Positions 1 to 11,605 of a stretch of DNA of 37,886 nt are shown here, in pieces (positions within the stretch are counted from its first letter, which is position 1; the number at the start of each line of letters is the position of its first letter). Both the position numbers and the translations under genes were made by a program. The stretch is from the NCBI GenBank assembly GCA_004335635.1, contig QAXH01005080.1, positions 41,096-78,981 on the forward strand, in the 5' to 3' direction. The stretch comes from Chloromonas sp. AAM2 (Eukaryota > Chlorophyta > Chlorophyceae > Chlamydomonadales > Chlamydomonadaceae). The notes beneath the pieces are model-generated. The model searched no databases. It had not been told where the DNA came from and worked only from the letters and a program-made list of their open reading frames with translations.

Positions 1-964
1 AGTGTTTATCACTTGTACTGTAAAGTTGTCAGCACACGTATACCGGGCTTCTCACAGCCGAGCCTCCGGCAGCCTCAGTTGCCAGCCCTCGGTCTGCCCC
101 AGCCCTCGGTTCTGCCGACACCAGCAAGCCGACTCCCGCCTAGCCTTGAGCCTGGTGTGTACAGATTTACTCGATACCTTCTGCTTTCCTGCCCCTAGTC
201 ACTCGATGTATGCCCAACAACCAATCTGTCACGCTCGCTAATGTAGGCGACTATGCCTGTGTTATCATTACAAAGGCTAGACGAGCAGCATTAAGTCACG
301 ACAGTGCTGCTTTTGTTCTTTGCTCTGGGCATGTCTGCAAATGCCACATACTGATGGTAAATGCCACGTACTGATGGTGGTCATGGACTTCACTTACAAC
401 TTGAGGCAGGTAAGGCAGGTTGAGGCGGTTTGCGGTGACGTCGCGTGCATTTGAACTTCAGCCAGGTTGCGGACGGAGCACTGAGGTCAGTCATACCTTC
501 ACTGTCAGGAGCTGCAAGGCTTGCAGAGAAAGACATGCTTCAAAGTCGGTGGTGAAGCAGCAAGCCATCACAGCACTGCTTGGGCCATTTCTGCAGTTGC
601 CCGGCAACGCAAAACCCACACAGGCAAGACCCACGCATCACGATGAGGTGAGCTCGTTATGATGCATTCAGCTACCACGGTCTCAACTTCTGCTGTGACC
701 CTCATTCACTGTAAGCAAGTGAGGGTAGATACGCTAGACCTGACCACAGCTGCGAAGAGTCGGCGATCCAAGCGTCTTAGTGACTGAGGTTACAATTTTG
801 AATTTTGTAGATTCAGCCGTTGAGCAACGGCTATTAGATTCGGCAACTGGACAGATCGTTGCGCACAACAGACAGACCCTTTGTTCAGGACACTTGTATC
901 CACTCACTAGATGAAACAATTGGCAGAAAAGAAGCGATCTGTTTGACGGAGCCACCACAGGGCC
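1..964. other. Left-end intergenic stretch, no gene recognised
   Basis: No open frame here shows a recognisable family motif, and no exon with convincing splice phases was found. A 159-codon open frame on the minus strand (734-1213) overlaps the first exon of the sphingosine kinase and shows no domain. A near-duplicate of about 17 bases occurs at 353-378 (two copies of 'aaatgccac...tactgatgg'). The stretch presumably holds the upstream region of the kinase gene that starts at 965. Confidence 0.5.
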
Positions 965-3900
965 ATGAACCGAAGTGCCAGCAATGAAAACAGCGATCGA
1001 CGGATCGCCTTGACGGTTCGCTGCCGTGGAGAGACCGGATGGCTCAATGCAGAGCCCAATGGCGATGTGTGCTTTGAAGGGGTGAGCGTAGTGCCTAAAA
1101 CGCAGTGCCCTGCCAGGCATCACCGGTTTGCTGGATGGAATTGTGCATGGGATGCATCTCTGACATGGACAGCGCAGAAGATGTGCATGACGAAGATGTT
1201 GGTACACGTGCACCTCATCACGAAAGTCGGGTTGACATCAAGGCCTGAGCTGTGCATGGTACGGGTGCGGTGCCTCATTTGGGCTGTGCCATGCGCAGGC
1301 TTGTCGCAGGGCTGCCTTGCACATGTTCTCAGCTCCCACATGTTTGAACACCCTGCACATTCTCGTCCTTGCACACACAGATCAACTCCACCACTGCCAC
1401 CAAGTCCGCGATACCATGCCTGGGCAAGTCCCTGCCTGTTAAGGTGACATGCACAGACATGCACTGGGGAACAGACAGCTCACTCTGTCGGCAGGTCGAG
1501 CTTACTTGCTGAGGTCGACATCAATTCAGTGGACACATATCATCAAACCCTCACCAGCTTCCGTCATTCTACGTGTCGCTCACTCTTGAGATCTCCAAAA
1601 GCACTTATCATGGCCCCACAATTACCAGTGCATGTCTACAGCCCTTGAGATTACAAATCATCGGCTTGTTCAAACATTCCGGAGTTGCACATGCTCACAG
1701 CAACATTCTAGCGGTGTTGGCTGGTTGAGTTTGCTTGTTGAGGTCAACATCAATTCGTTAAATGCACGTCTCCAAAACCTCACAGCTTCTCAATCTTGGA
1801 GCCTCTAAGGGATTACAACTGTCTGCACTGTCAGCAGCCTTACTTTCATCAGTTCTTGCCTGCGCAGTTATTTCCTCTCAAAGAGGTGATAGGCGCCAGC
1901 CTGCAGGGCAGCAGCGGGGTGCGCATCTGGCACTGCACTCCGTCCAGCTCCGGGGCAGGGCCCACGGCGAGGGTCAAGCAGACACTGCGCAAGTCAGATG
2001 TGTGAGTGTGACAAAACGTGCCTCAGCTCTAGCCTACAACTTTGGATGCGCCCACCGCCTCCAGTTCCTGGTTTGCTCTCAGTGTCACGTACGTGGTGTC
2101 TGCCCCTACCACTTGTGCACAGGTTTGAATGCAGCACCACTGCGGAGGCCCGACAGCTGGTGGCCACGCTGCAGAGCTCAGCCAGTTGGGGCGGCCAGGC
2201 CAGCGCCCCGAGGATTGTGGCTGTGGTCAACCCGGTCTCGGGACAGGGCAGGTGTGCCGCAGCAGAGCACCTGGGCATGTTTGCTCGGCAGGACCTGCAG
2301 CGCTGGTCTGTACTTGATCACTGGACTACAATCAATACATCGATCTGTCGACATATGGCCACCATACCTGACGCTTGCCCGACACCTTTGACTGGCACAT
2401 TCTGCCTGTTGTGATCAGCACCCACTTCTGTCTCCTCGTCCTTACCCTCTCTGCTTCCCAGGTCACATTCCCCGACTGGGCACTGCCTGTTCCCTACCCC
2501 ACCCCTGCAGGGGTCGCGGCATCTTCATGGACACCGTGCTGCCTCTCCTGAGGGACGTGGCGGGGCTCAGTGTGGAGGTGCACACCACCACCCACAAGGC
2601 ACACGCCACACAGATAGTGCGGGGGCTGGACCTGAGCCAGGTAACTGTCTATGCCTCCCCAATGCTACCACACTCACAGCCTGATCAGAGCATTTTGACT
2701 TCCTACACAAGGCAAAGTCCAGCTGGCTTGCCATAAACGTTGCTCTTCACGGGTACTCTGCCCTTGCTGCAGCACTGCCCAATCATCAATTTTCCATTCA
2801 TCCATTCATTCATCCATTCTTACATTCATCATCACAGACTGGAAGCTTGACACTGCATCAGATGCCGTGCTTCACTGCGCGAGTGCAGGTGTCCCTGCTG
2901 CTGTACGTGGGCGGAGACGGCACCGTGTTTGAAGGCATGCAGGTGCGGCCAGGCATGGAATGACAGCCCTGCTGGTAAAGCCAATTGTTGTTTACCTGGC
3001 TGGCGAGTGCCCATGGGCTCGGGACACAGGACTAACTGCTTTGTGTGTCAAGTGCAGAAAGTCAACGGCTCGCTTTGCATCTGCTTGCTGCCTGAAACTG
3101 CAGGGTTTGATGAGCCGTCCCGACTGGTGCACCGCCGTCAAGGTTCCCTTTGGCACAGTGCCCACCGGCAGCGGCAACGGGCTGGCGGCCTCCCTGGGCA
3201 TGTGGGACCCCGTGACTGCGGCCCATGCAGTGTGCAAGAGGCGGACCAACCCCCTGGATATGGCCAGTGTTCTGCAGCCGCCTAGCTCCCGGTGAGGCAA
3301 ACAAGCAGCTGGATGTAAAGCACGGTTATTATGTCAGGTGTTGATCAGGTCAAAGCCGGCCATTCATTGGCTTCATGCTGCGTTAGAAAGGTACAAGCAC
3401 TGATTGCTGTGTCCTCTGATGCCTGTGTCCATGCAGGTTCTATTTGCTACTGTCGGTAGCCTATGGGTTGATGGCAAACCTCGATATCGGCACTGAACAC
3501 CTGAGGTGCGCAACCCAGGACTGGCTGTAGAACAGCAGTCCAACTCAGCTTCAGGTTTGACGCCACATGGGTCAGTGACAACCATAGACACGGAGTGCAC
3601 CAAGCCTGCTATGCACATGAATTCTAGTTAGTTCGTCAGGTACTCAGTTTGTTCATCCCACATTGTTCCAATACGAAATGAAAGCTTGCAAGCATTGTTG
3701 ATTGCCATCTCGCAGAACGCCATTCTCTCTTGTTGTTCCTCGCGCCCGGCCCTCCAGCCTGCCGAACACCTCTGGGCCTTCTGCCTCACCCTGATCCTGG
3801 TCCACACGCATCGCCCTGCATCCCCTGGGGTTTCATTACCTCGTACTGTGCCCACAGGTGGATGGGCGAGCCGCGCTTCACTGTGGGCGGGGTGCGGGAG

Positions 3901-5787
3901 CTGCTCTCCGGCCGCGCCTACCCCCTCAGGGCGGCGCTGTGGACTGGGGAAAGAGACCCGTCACTGCGAGGCCATGGGAGCATGGCGTTGTCACACACAG
4001 CAGACCAGGTGCGCCACAATCTGCAGCCTGCAACAAACAAATGACTGTTGTACGCTCACGCCATGGACTTTCAGTGACTTTCAGCTGCTGCGTGACGACA
4101 TGTCACTGGGCTGCAGCAAGGGCATCATCGTGTGAACATTCTGAAGGCAATTGCGCCCTGTCACCTGCCTCGCCTGTTGCTTGAACGAACCCCATAAAAA
4201 CAACCCATCAAACCTAGCTATGGAGTTGTCTGTTGTGCCTGGCGCTGACCTCCGTGCGCAGCCCTTTCCCCCCAAGATTTGCTTGCCCAGCCCTCCCTCC
4301 ACGGCCCTGCCCGAGGACCCCATGAGGCAGGCGCTGCTGGGCGCAGACAGTTCCAACAGCCAGGACCAGCAGTCGCTCGCGCCCCAGCCCATTGCCCTGC
4401 TCAGCCCCGTGCTCCAGGGGGGCGCCAGGGAAGGAAATGCAGGGGTGCAGGGCACGGGTGGAGATGCAGGGGTGCACACCAACGGGGAAGGTGGTGCGGA
4501 CGGGGTGGTATTTGGCAGCTACCCAGCCGGACCCTCTCTGCCCATCCTGAGCAGATTTGCAGGGAGTGGTCTGCCAAGCCGCCTGCCTTCACACACTGAG
4601 GAATTGCCCGCAGGGTGGCACATGCTGCCGGAGCAGGTGAGCCAAAGGTCAAGGTGTGCCCAGGTGAGGTGCCTCAAGATGCACGCTGCTGCTCGAGTCG
4701 GCCAACCTGGTCAAGTGCAGAAGGAGCAAGTGCCCTACTAACCTGGTTGTGTTGACTCCGTGCAGGTTGGATCGCGTGCAACGTACTTCATGCTTCAAAA
4801 CACGACGCATCTCGCACTGGTGAGTGCCTGATGCACCGCTGAAATACAGAAGGCTGTGTTCCTTGGTGATGCACAAGCAACCAGAAGACAATCACGTATG
4901 CTTATAATGTGCAAACAAATCCTTTGTTATGCTTGTGACTCTGCTCTGCTCTGCTGTGTTTGCAGAACGCGCCTTTGAATCCCAGGGTGAGTCTTTCAGG
5001 CGAATACACCACATCCACGTAGCGCATGCCAGCAGCGTCATAAACGGCTATGCAAAACATGCTCTGCAACAAGCATGAACAAAGCTTTTTGCTTTTTGGA
5101 TCACATGCAGGCTCATTTGTCTGATGGTTACTGGGAGCTCATGTACCTTGTGGGCATGGAAGGCTGGGAGGGGAAGAAACGTGGCACGCAACTGCTGCTC
5201 AGCACTGAAACGGGCGAGCATGTGAACTTCGACTTTGTGAAGACCGACAAGGTGCAGTAGTGTTACCTGGGGCGGTCACTGGCAGCACCTGAGCAGGTCT
5301 GGTCTGGAGTATTGTTTTAGCAGGACCTGGACTAGCAGCATGGCTCTGAAACAATCCCAGTGATGTTGCAAGGGCAACAAACGGTTCAAAGCCAGCTGTT
5401 GGAATTGTCCACTGGAGGTAATAGTGCAGGGCACACCAACATGTCAAGGAGCTGCATGCCAGCCTGTGATGCGTGATCTGCAGTGGACCGTGTGACGACA
5501 GCAAAGAACACGTACTGGACAGTATGTGTGTGGGTGTGCAGCAGCTCAGGAGGGACACCCAGGAGCTCAGGCACCCTGTGTACAGTACACCTTGTACAGT
5601 GACGAGTGAGTGCACCGTTTTGACCTTGCAGGTGCGCGCAATGATTCTCGAGCCGCTGGCAGGCAACAGCACATGGATGGTGCTGGACGGCGAGCAAGTG
5701 CCGCGCGACCAGCCCCTGTACGTGGAAATACACCCGCAGCTGTGCACGGCCCTGGTGGCACCGGGCTGGACAGGGCTGCCAACTTGA
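965..5787 (+). CDS. SPHK: Sphingosine (long-chain base) kinase, 14 exons, about 587 aa
   Basis: Phosphorylates sphingoid bases to their 1-phosphates in lipid signalling and turnover. Exons by phase: 965-1081, 1868-2001, 2123-2251, 2511-2640, 2889-2942, 3104-3291, 3437-3505, 3858-4008, 4085-4129, 4262-4636, 4766-4819, 4966-4986, 5111-5251, 5632-5787; all junctions keep frame. Seen: the DAGK-type lipid kinase block VNPVSGQGR (about aa 119-127), nucleotide loop VGGDGTV (about 177-183), PTGSGNGLAASLG (about 208-220, the sphingosine kinase signature), then DIGTEHLRWMGEPRFT and the C-terminal SDGYWELM and VLDGEQVP motifs that rebuild the beta-sandwich. GGDGT replaces the SGDGx usual in sphingosine kinases. 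A 125-residue Gly/Pro-rich insert (exon 4262-4636) sits before the C-terminal strands. The first exon (RCRGETGWLNAE...CFEG) is placed on phase and on resemblance to SPHK N-termini, so it is the least certain part. Ceramide kinase is less likely because GNGLAASL is intact. Confidence 0.88.
1498..1760. repeat. Diverged direct repeat in sphingosine kinase intron 1
   Basis: The stretch at about 1498-1528 recurs with substitutions at about 1727-1757. Both carry a 'gag(c/t)tt(a/g)ct tg(c/t)tgaggtc(g/a)acatcaattc' core, and the following bases (cctcacc/cctcac plus agcttc) are also shared. The spacing is about 229 bp. This looks like an old local duplication inside the 786-bp first intron, which is much longer than the other introns of this gene. 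Confidence 0.55.
2788..2830. repeat. CATT/ATTC tetranucleotide-like microsatellite
   Basis: Imperfect repeats of cattc/catc run through the end of the intron before exon 2889-2942 of the sphingosine kinase. It is a simple repeat with no coding sense. Confidence 0.75.
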
Positions 5788-7203
5788 GATGACCAAGTGA
5801 ATATGTACGTAGTAGGAAATCATTTTTGTTTGGAACAAGAAAAGAATTCAGTGATCCTCAAGTACAGTGACTGTCCCTTTGTCCGACCAGATTCCGTTAC
5901 GCTATTCAAACTTCACACGGAGCTTCTTGGGCCGGTCCGAAATAGGGACTGTCACTGTACAAGCAGTGATTCCCGTTATGCGTGCTTGTGTTGCCGGCAA
6001 GGCGGCAGCACCCTGACTTGACAAACTGTTGACTTTGTGTCTGAGTCTGTTATATGAAGGGAGAGTTAGGCCACTAACTCGTCCAAAGGATGAGGGAGAA
6101 GAAGTTAGGCTTCAAATAAAGAGGAATCCCACATCGTCAGCAGCTGTTAGTTACCACCGCAGTGCGCACGCACGTTCACCCAGCCTGTTAGTTACCACCG
6201 CAGTGCGCACGTTCACCCAGCCTGTTGCCAGGTCCAAGCCTATCTGTGCGTGTGCAGTCGCGCTTTCTGCCTTCAGTGGTGGTGGCAATCGTTTTTGTGT
6301 GGAGGGTCTTGGACAGGAGTTGGGCTTCCCAGTAATCGCGCGGATGTCAGAGGTCGGCCTGTTCTGCTGGCATTTTGCCCACATTTTGCATTTTTGTACA
6401 CATAATGTACACAAAATGTGTTGGATCCCTTACACGTACATGAGAGGATGACGTGAGAACCGTTTAGCAGGGCTTGCCGCACAGTTGATACCCAGCACCT
6501 CAGAAAGAGATCACCTAGCAGATGCTGTAAGAGGAACGGATGGTCATCAAGAATCTGATCAGGCAACGCTGGAACACATGATAAGCCATCGGGTTGGTCT
6601 AGGCATGGTCAGCGGCTGAAGTCTGTGGGCACAGTAAGTCGACCATACTCGACTCAGGCTTGGCCTGAAAACCAAACCCAGAAGGACGAACTGTTGGGAT
6701 CTGCAAGCTATTGCGCTGAAACAACGCAGCCGGTGTGCTGCAGAGCCTTGCGCGTGCGTGCGTGAATGCAAACACTTGCTAGTGCACACCTGTGGTCATG
6801 CTGGGTATGTGACAACAGTGCAGCCCTCTGACTATCACGACTGCGCCAGAGAATGAGCACATGGCTCAGGCCTTCGACAGGGAAACTGAGGCATCATGTC
6901 AATTGGTGAGGCCAGAGCTGTGAAAAAGGCTGCACACATCAGGGTGCTGCCTGCAGATGCTCCTCAACGGTCTGCTTGTCCAACACGCCGTGCAACAGGC
7001 CGCCGGGTGCAAGCATCTGGTCCGAAGCACGCGGCTGCACAGGCAAACACAGGAACTCAGTGTCAGCCTGAGTTTTGCACATGCACAAAGGGCAGGTCTC
7101 ATGCCAAGGCAGGTGCGCAGGCCACCATGCTAGGTACCTGGCACAGGTATGGTTATGCCTGGTAGCATGTCAATGTGCGTCAACTTTGCTTGCAGTTGTG
7201 AGG
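5788..7203. other. Convergent intergenic region between sphingosine kinase and gene B
   Basis: This holds the 3' flanks of two convergent genes. No reading frame has a recognisable motif. It contains a short tandem duplication (6145-6226). The first TGTAA downstream of the plus-strand gene is near 6526, and a TTACA (TGTAA on the minus strand) lies near 6430. TGTAA is the known polyadenylation signal of chlorophyte algae, so overlapping 3' UTRs are possible. Confidence 0.5.
6145..6226. repeat. Two-copy tandem repeat, period about 41 bp
   Basis: The block 'tgttagttaccaccgcag' followed by tgcgcac and gttcacccagcc appears twice in a row. The first copy carries an extra gcac (cgcacgcacg against cgcacg), a simple slippage difference. 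Confidence 0.85.
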
Positions 7204-10200
7204 CTAAACTTGCTGTATGACTGTGCTGTCTTGATTCATGGCCACAGTCACCTGTTCATCTGCCAGGATGCGCATCTTCTGTGAGTACGTCAGGCGCTTG
7301 CCCAGGCTACGCTCGATTGCATCAATGGCGGATGCCTGTCTGTTCGCGCTCAGAGGCATATCACCGTGGAAAGTCTGCACGCAGAGCCAGAACCACGCAA
7401 GGATTGCAGCAACGCCACCAACCACAGCGGGCATTGCCAACTAGCCTGTCATAGCTGGAGCATCCAGATTGAAAAGGACACAGTCGATTTGCGCTGGTAA
7501 CAGCTACCCTTGCCACGACAGCAGCACTGTGTGCTTACTACCTTCTCGTGCATGGCAAGTAATCCATACCATGGCCAATTCCATCCACACCACGGCTTCA
7601 CATGGCATGCCCTTGCTACGGTGGCCTGTTGCTGACCGCACCTTGTTCTTGCCAACCCAGCCCTCAATGGGCCCGTTCCATGCGCGTGCACCGATGAAGT
7701 ATGGGTTGTGCAGCCGCTCCTCCATGTCAAAGTACCAGGGGCCAAGGCCGTACGATCCTGCACATACAGGTGTACACACAGACTGACTGGTGAGGAGCTC
7801 ACGAACCTTCCGCAGGCGCTTGTGTTACATGCTGAGAAGTGGAAGGCAATGGGAGCCACGTGACCGGAGCCACATGTGGTTTGTGATCGATACAGTTGAT
7901 GCAAGTTGTTAGGCCACACACCACTTGTGTAATGCTGCCAGCACAACCATTGCCATGTCGCCCGGGCCAATGCATTGGGCTAGTTGACTTCAGTGAACAT
8001 GTGAACCATGTGTGAAGGCCCGCCAGCAATTGCCGTGCATGTCACGCAGGCGGGAAGCAGCCGGAAAGTCTTTTGTCTGACTTTTCCCAGCCCTGCCCTC
8101 ATGTGCTCCATGCCTGCCCCCACCTAGGTAGAAGTGCTTCATGCGCTCCTTGTCCCACTCCTCCACCTCCAGGCGCCGCAGCATGGCCGCGGTCAGCAGT
8201 CGCTTCTCGTCCTTGTAGTCGTCTGAACAGCAAAACCGACAGCACCATACCACCATCGGCCGGGACGTCCCAACTACCACTCAAACAAATTCAACGTGGG
8301 CGTCTGACACCCACATGCATAACTGGCACCCATTGGCAACTCCACTCGTAGCATGGCCGTGCTTCCTAGGTGCATTGACAAACCTGCCTACCTGCCCAGA
8401 ACGCCGATTGAGTGTGCTTTGTGTGCGCAATGCGTCTATGATCAGTGCAACAATGTATCCCAACAGGCGATGTATCACATTCGCTATCTTCCGTAACACC
8501 ACGTGGTCACACCTGTGATGAGCCCTTCCTCAACCTCCTTGACGGCATCCAGCAAGTCCTGCTCAATCTGCGGTTGTATGGCAAGCAGATAATGCCTGAC
8601 AGCGTCTAATGTGTGCGGTGGAATCTGAGGCTGACTGGTTATCTGTCTGCCACTATCTTGTTACTGCCTGACTTGTCATGACTTGCATCATGAATGTAGA
8701 ACAGTATGCCACTACCTTGGCTCGCTGTCATAGCAAGCCAAAGCTTGTTGCTGCGCTGCTGTGGCTTTTGCACCTGACAGGAAGATCTGTGCAAAAATCC
8801 TGCGCAGGATGTTTAGATGTGCAGACGAGTGCGCAATGTCCCAGTCGCCCACCTGCTTGTCGTAGTCTGGCCCCATGAGCTCGCGGTAGTACAGGTCTAT
8901 CGCCTGTTTGGAGGGCAGCTTGGCCATGCGAACGCGCAGGTCCTTGGAGTCGTCAATGGTGCTCAGGGCCCGGTGGAGCACGTACCCTGCAGCACGCAAC
9001 ATACCATGAACGCCATGCAACTTCATGCTTAGAAGGGTACTGCAACAGAGCTGGCTCGTATGCGTCTGGTAAGGACGAAAATGCCATACCACAAAGTGGA
9101 TTCCTTTCGTTGGCTGGCTTGGCAAATGCAGGCGGCTGCATGTTGAGGTCCAGAAGTGCCGCCCATGTGTGTAGAGGCCCGCACATGCCGCCTATACGTG
9201 ACTGCTTATGCATGCGATTTTCAGCTCTTTGTGTATGCAGTGTACAGCACAGCCATTTGTTCGTTGCTAGATGCATGTGCACTGCCCTTCTGGGCCCAGC
9301 ATGGCGCTGCAACAAGGTGCATGGACAACGCACCTAGCACCACGGGCCTCACTGCCTTGTGCGCCACCTTGATGGCAATCTTGCCCGTCTTGAGGGCAAT
9401 ATCCTCCAACCGCCACAGGTTCTGAACAGGACATCAGGAGCAGACACACTATGGCCTACTGAGCAAGGACAGCTAGAGGCCATGCGACTTGCCTGTGCAG
9501 GCTAGCAATGCATCACAGATTAAACCTGGGACTTAAATTGCGTAGCTGTATGAGACGAGGGCATGCTTGAACAGTAAATCTGATGTTGGACCAGTTTTGC
9601 ATATGCTGTAGATATCAAATGACCCAATCGCGTGCGCTTGTCACACCTGTCTGAGGATGCCTGTGCGTTTGCCCAGCATGCTGAGCAGTGTCCCTGGTGT
9701 GTGCAGCACGTTCCTGACCAGGCCCCGCCCCCGCTGGAACAGGTTGGTGCCGGATGGACGTGCCGGCAAGCCTGGCAACAGAAGGGCACACACACAAACG
9801 CTCATTCACAATAGCTGGCTGATCAAGTTCTGGCCTGTCACGCGTCAGATAACAAGTCTGGGCTTGTCATGTGTAAGAGGAAGCTGTGCCATGCACATGC
9901 GCATGGAAGTGTGCAGTGGCTTGCATGTATGGCGACAAGCCATCAACCGCATGCCCTTGCTGCACCTTTTCGACAACGGAGCACAATGCCCTGCAGCACA
10001 GTGTGGGCCCTGTTGCCCTGCACCTGCTGTTGCTGCCTACCTGCTGCCTCTGACAAGAAGACTGACAGGATGTTCAATGCATCCTCAGGATGCACGGGCG
10101 CCAGCTGGTTGTCCGGCGGCAACTGCCTGCCCAGCGCCTCCGCCATCGCGTCCTCGTCCTCCTCGCTTAGGGTGCTGGGGAAGCGGCTGTCAAGCTTGAG

Positions 10201-11370
10201 CCGCTGGTTGAACTGGGTGGCAAGCTGAGGAGTTCAAGGAAAGCGAAGGGGCATGCATGACAGCGTACACAAACTGGGACGAGGTCAGCGGGGATGAGCC
10301 GCATGTGGGTGATTGTTAGCAGGAGCTGATGATGCATCACAACATGCTCAGGGGTATGAGCATGTAGCTGGCATCGTGTGCATGCATGCATGTGAGAGGC
10401 ACTGCCATTGTTCAAGCCTGCCCTTCTGTCTGATAGTCCACCACACATGTCGTAGACGAATTCCATCGTCAATGAACTGATGTTCAGCTGTGTGCTGTGC
10501 AGGGTTCACATACCTTGGCCAGTTGCTCATCGTTGAACCCTAAGACACCTTCATCATCCAGCCCTATCCGATCCGCCAGGACAGGAGGCAACTGCTGGGT
10601 TGCTGTCTGCACGCAAAACACAGGAGCTGCAGGAGCTGCAGAGCCCGAGAGATGACATGCATGGTGCTTGACTGAGGTGTTTGGGCTTACCTAGCATGCA
10701 ACATGCGGCATGCACTGTGTGACAAGCACTGCACGCACTGCATGGTCGCATGGCATGTCTGACTGCTGATGATGCCCATGCGGACACATCCATGTCTTAC
10801 CAGCACGCCATAGACGTCTAGCACGTTCTTGACATCTGACACGCCGAGCAGCTGCCCTTCCTCATTCTTGAGGGGTGTGCCAACGGCAATGGCCAATGGC
10901 GAGGTCACATCTCCAGCCTGCATGGGCAAACAGGCATTGCATGCACATGAGCCCATTGACCCTACAAGGTGTCCATAGCTATGGTAACCTCCTGCCGCAT
11001 ACCTTGTAAGAGCTGGACGCCTCAAGGAATTCCACATGCGAGAACTCTCTGTAGCCGCATAGATCCAGCAGCACATCCCGAACCAAAGTCCCGTACTTTT
11101 GCAATGCCTCTGCGGCCTGCGGAGTGTCTGCTGCATCAAGCGCCTGCGCATGCAGAACAGCTGATGATGTCAAGCCACAGCCGCCGCTGGAATGCCTTTA
11201 CCCTTGACAAAAAGTGCTCTAACTGGACATCATCTGCTGCCGATGATGCAGATCTGATGGCATGCATGCTGCGATGTAATCGACAATGCAGCTGTGGTAG
11301 CGCATCGCACCTCGCCTAGTGCGCTGGGGTTGTTGTAAAGGACGACGGCGACTCCTTCGCCCTCCGCCAT
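7204..11370 (-). CDS. Unrecognised 12-exon protein, about 537 aa, one C-terminal membrane helix
   Basis: Exons (transcript order): 11311-11370, 11003-11143, 10801-10917, 10514-10606, 10041-10224, 9647-9771, 9334-9421, 8716-8986, 8513-8595, 8124-8222, 7642-7757, 7204-7440. Every junction is phase-compatible, giving 1614 nt. The start ATG at 11370 gives MAEGEGVAVVLYNN. I do not recognise the family. Visible: charged, helix-rich N-terminal two thirds (e.g. STLSEEDEDAMAEALGRQLP; DLRVRMAKLPSKQAIDLYY); an aromatic/Gly-rich block, SYGLGPWYFDMEERLHNPYF to GPIEGWVGKNK (about aa 421-459); a hydrophobic helix AMPAVVGGVAAILAWFWLCV (about 461-480); and a polar tail of about 57 residues. No targeting peptide is evident at this start. 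It is divergent from the ANK-kinase-U-box gene with 235 bp between starts. The exon 8716-8986 to 8513-8595 junction was chosen because it alone keeps frame (SEPR-HYLLAIQPQIEQ). Confidence 0.75.
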
Positions 11371-11605
11371 TGTGCAGCCACTTTTAAGGTCCTGTCAGTC
11401 CTGATGGCGCGGCTAGTCTGCGCCCAGAGGCGAGACATGGAGCAGGGTCAACCATCAGGTCACTGTTCAACGACTTCGTTGGTGGTTAGATTAGGTCTCT
11501 CCTCTCGACCTCTTGACCTGGTCATACTGATCTTCAGAATTGTTAACAGACAAGCACGAACGCAGAACCTATCTCGTTTTAAGTTACATATTTGTAGCAC
11601 CATCA
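11371..11605. promoter_or_regulatory. Short divergent promoter region of gene B and the ANK-kinase-U-box gene
   Basis: Only 235 bp separate the two divergent start codons, so both 5' UTRs and any promoter must lie here or reach into the genes. No TATA box or other named element stands out. Placement is inferred from gene orientation. Confidence 0.45.

Noticed and set aside
734..1213. 159-codon minus-strand open frame near the left end
   Set aside because: It has no domain or splice context and overlaps the better-supported first exon of the sphingosine kinase.
1762..1867. In-frame ATGs (e.g. at 1796) as the sphingosine kinase start
   Set aside because: They lack the expected N-terminal strand. 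The exon 965-1081 joins in phase 0 to an acceptor at 1867 and gives a better family-like N-terminus. The ATG at 1796 stays as a fallback.
8773..8774. Donor at 8773 (TCAG/gtgcaa) for gene B exon 8
   Set aside because: It gives a phase-1 end that no nearby acceptor can continue in frame. The donor at 8715 with the acceptor before 8595 keeps the frame.
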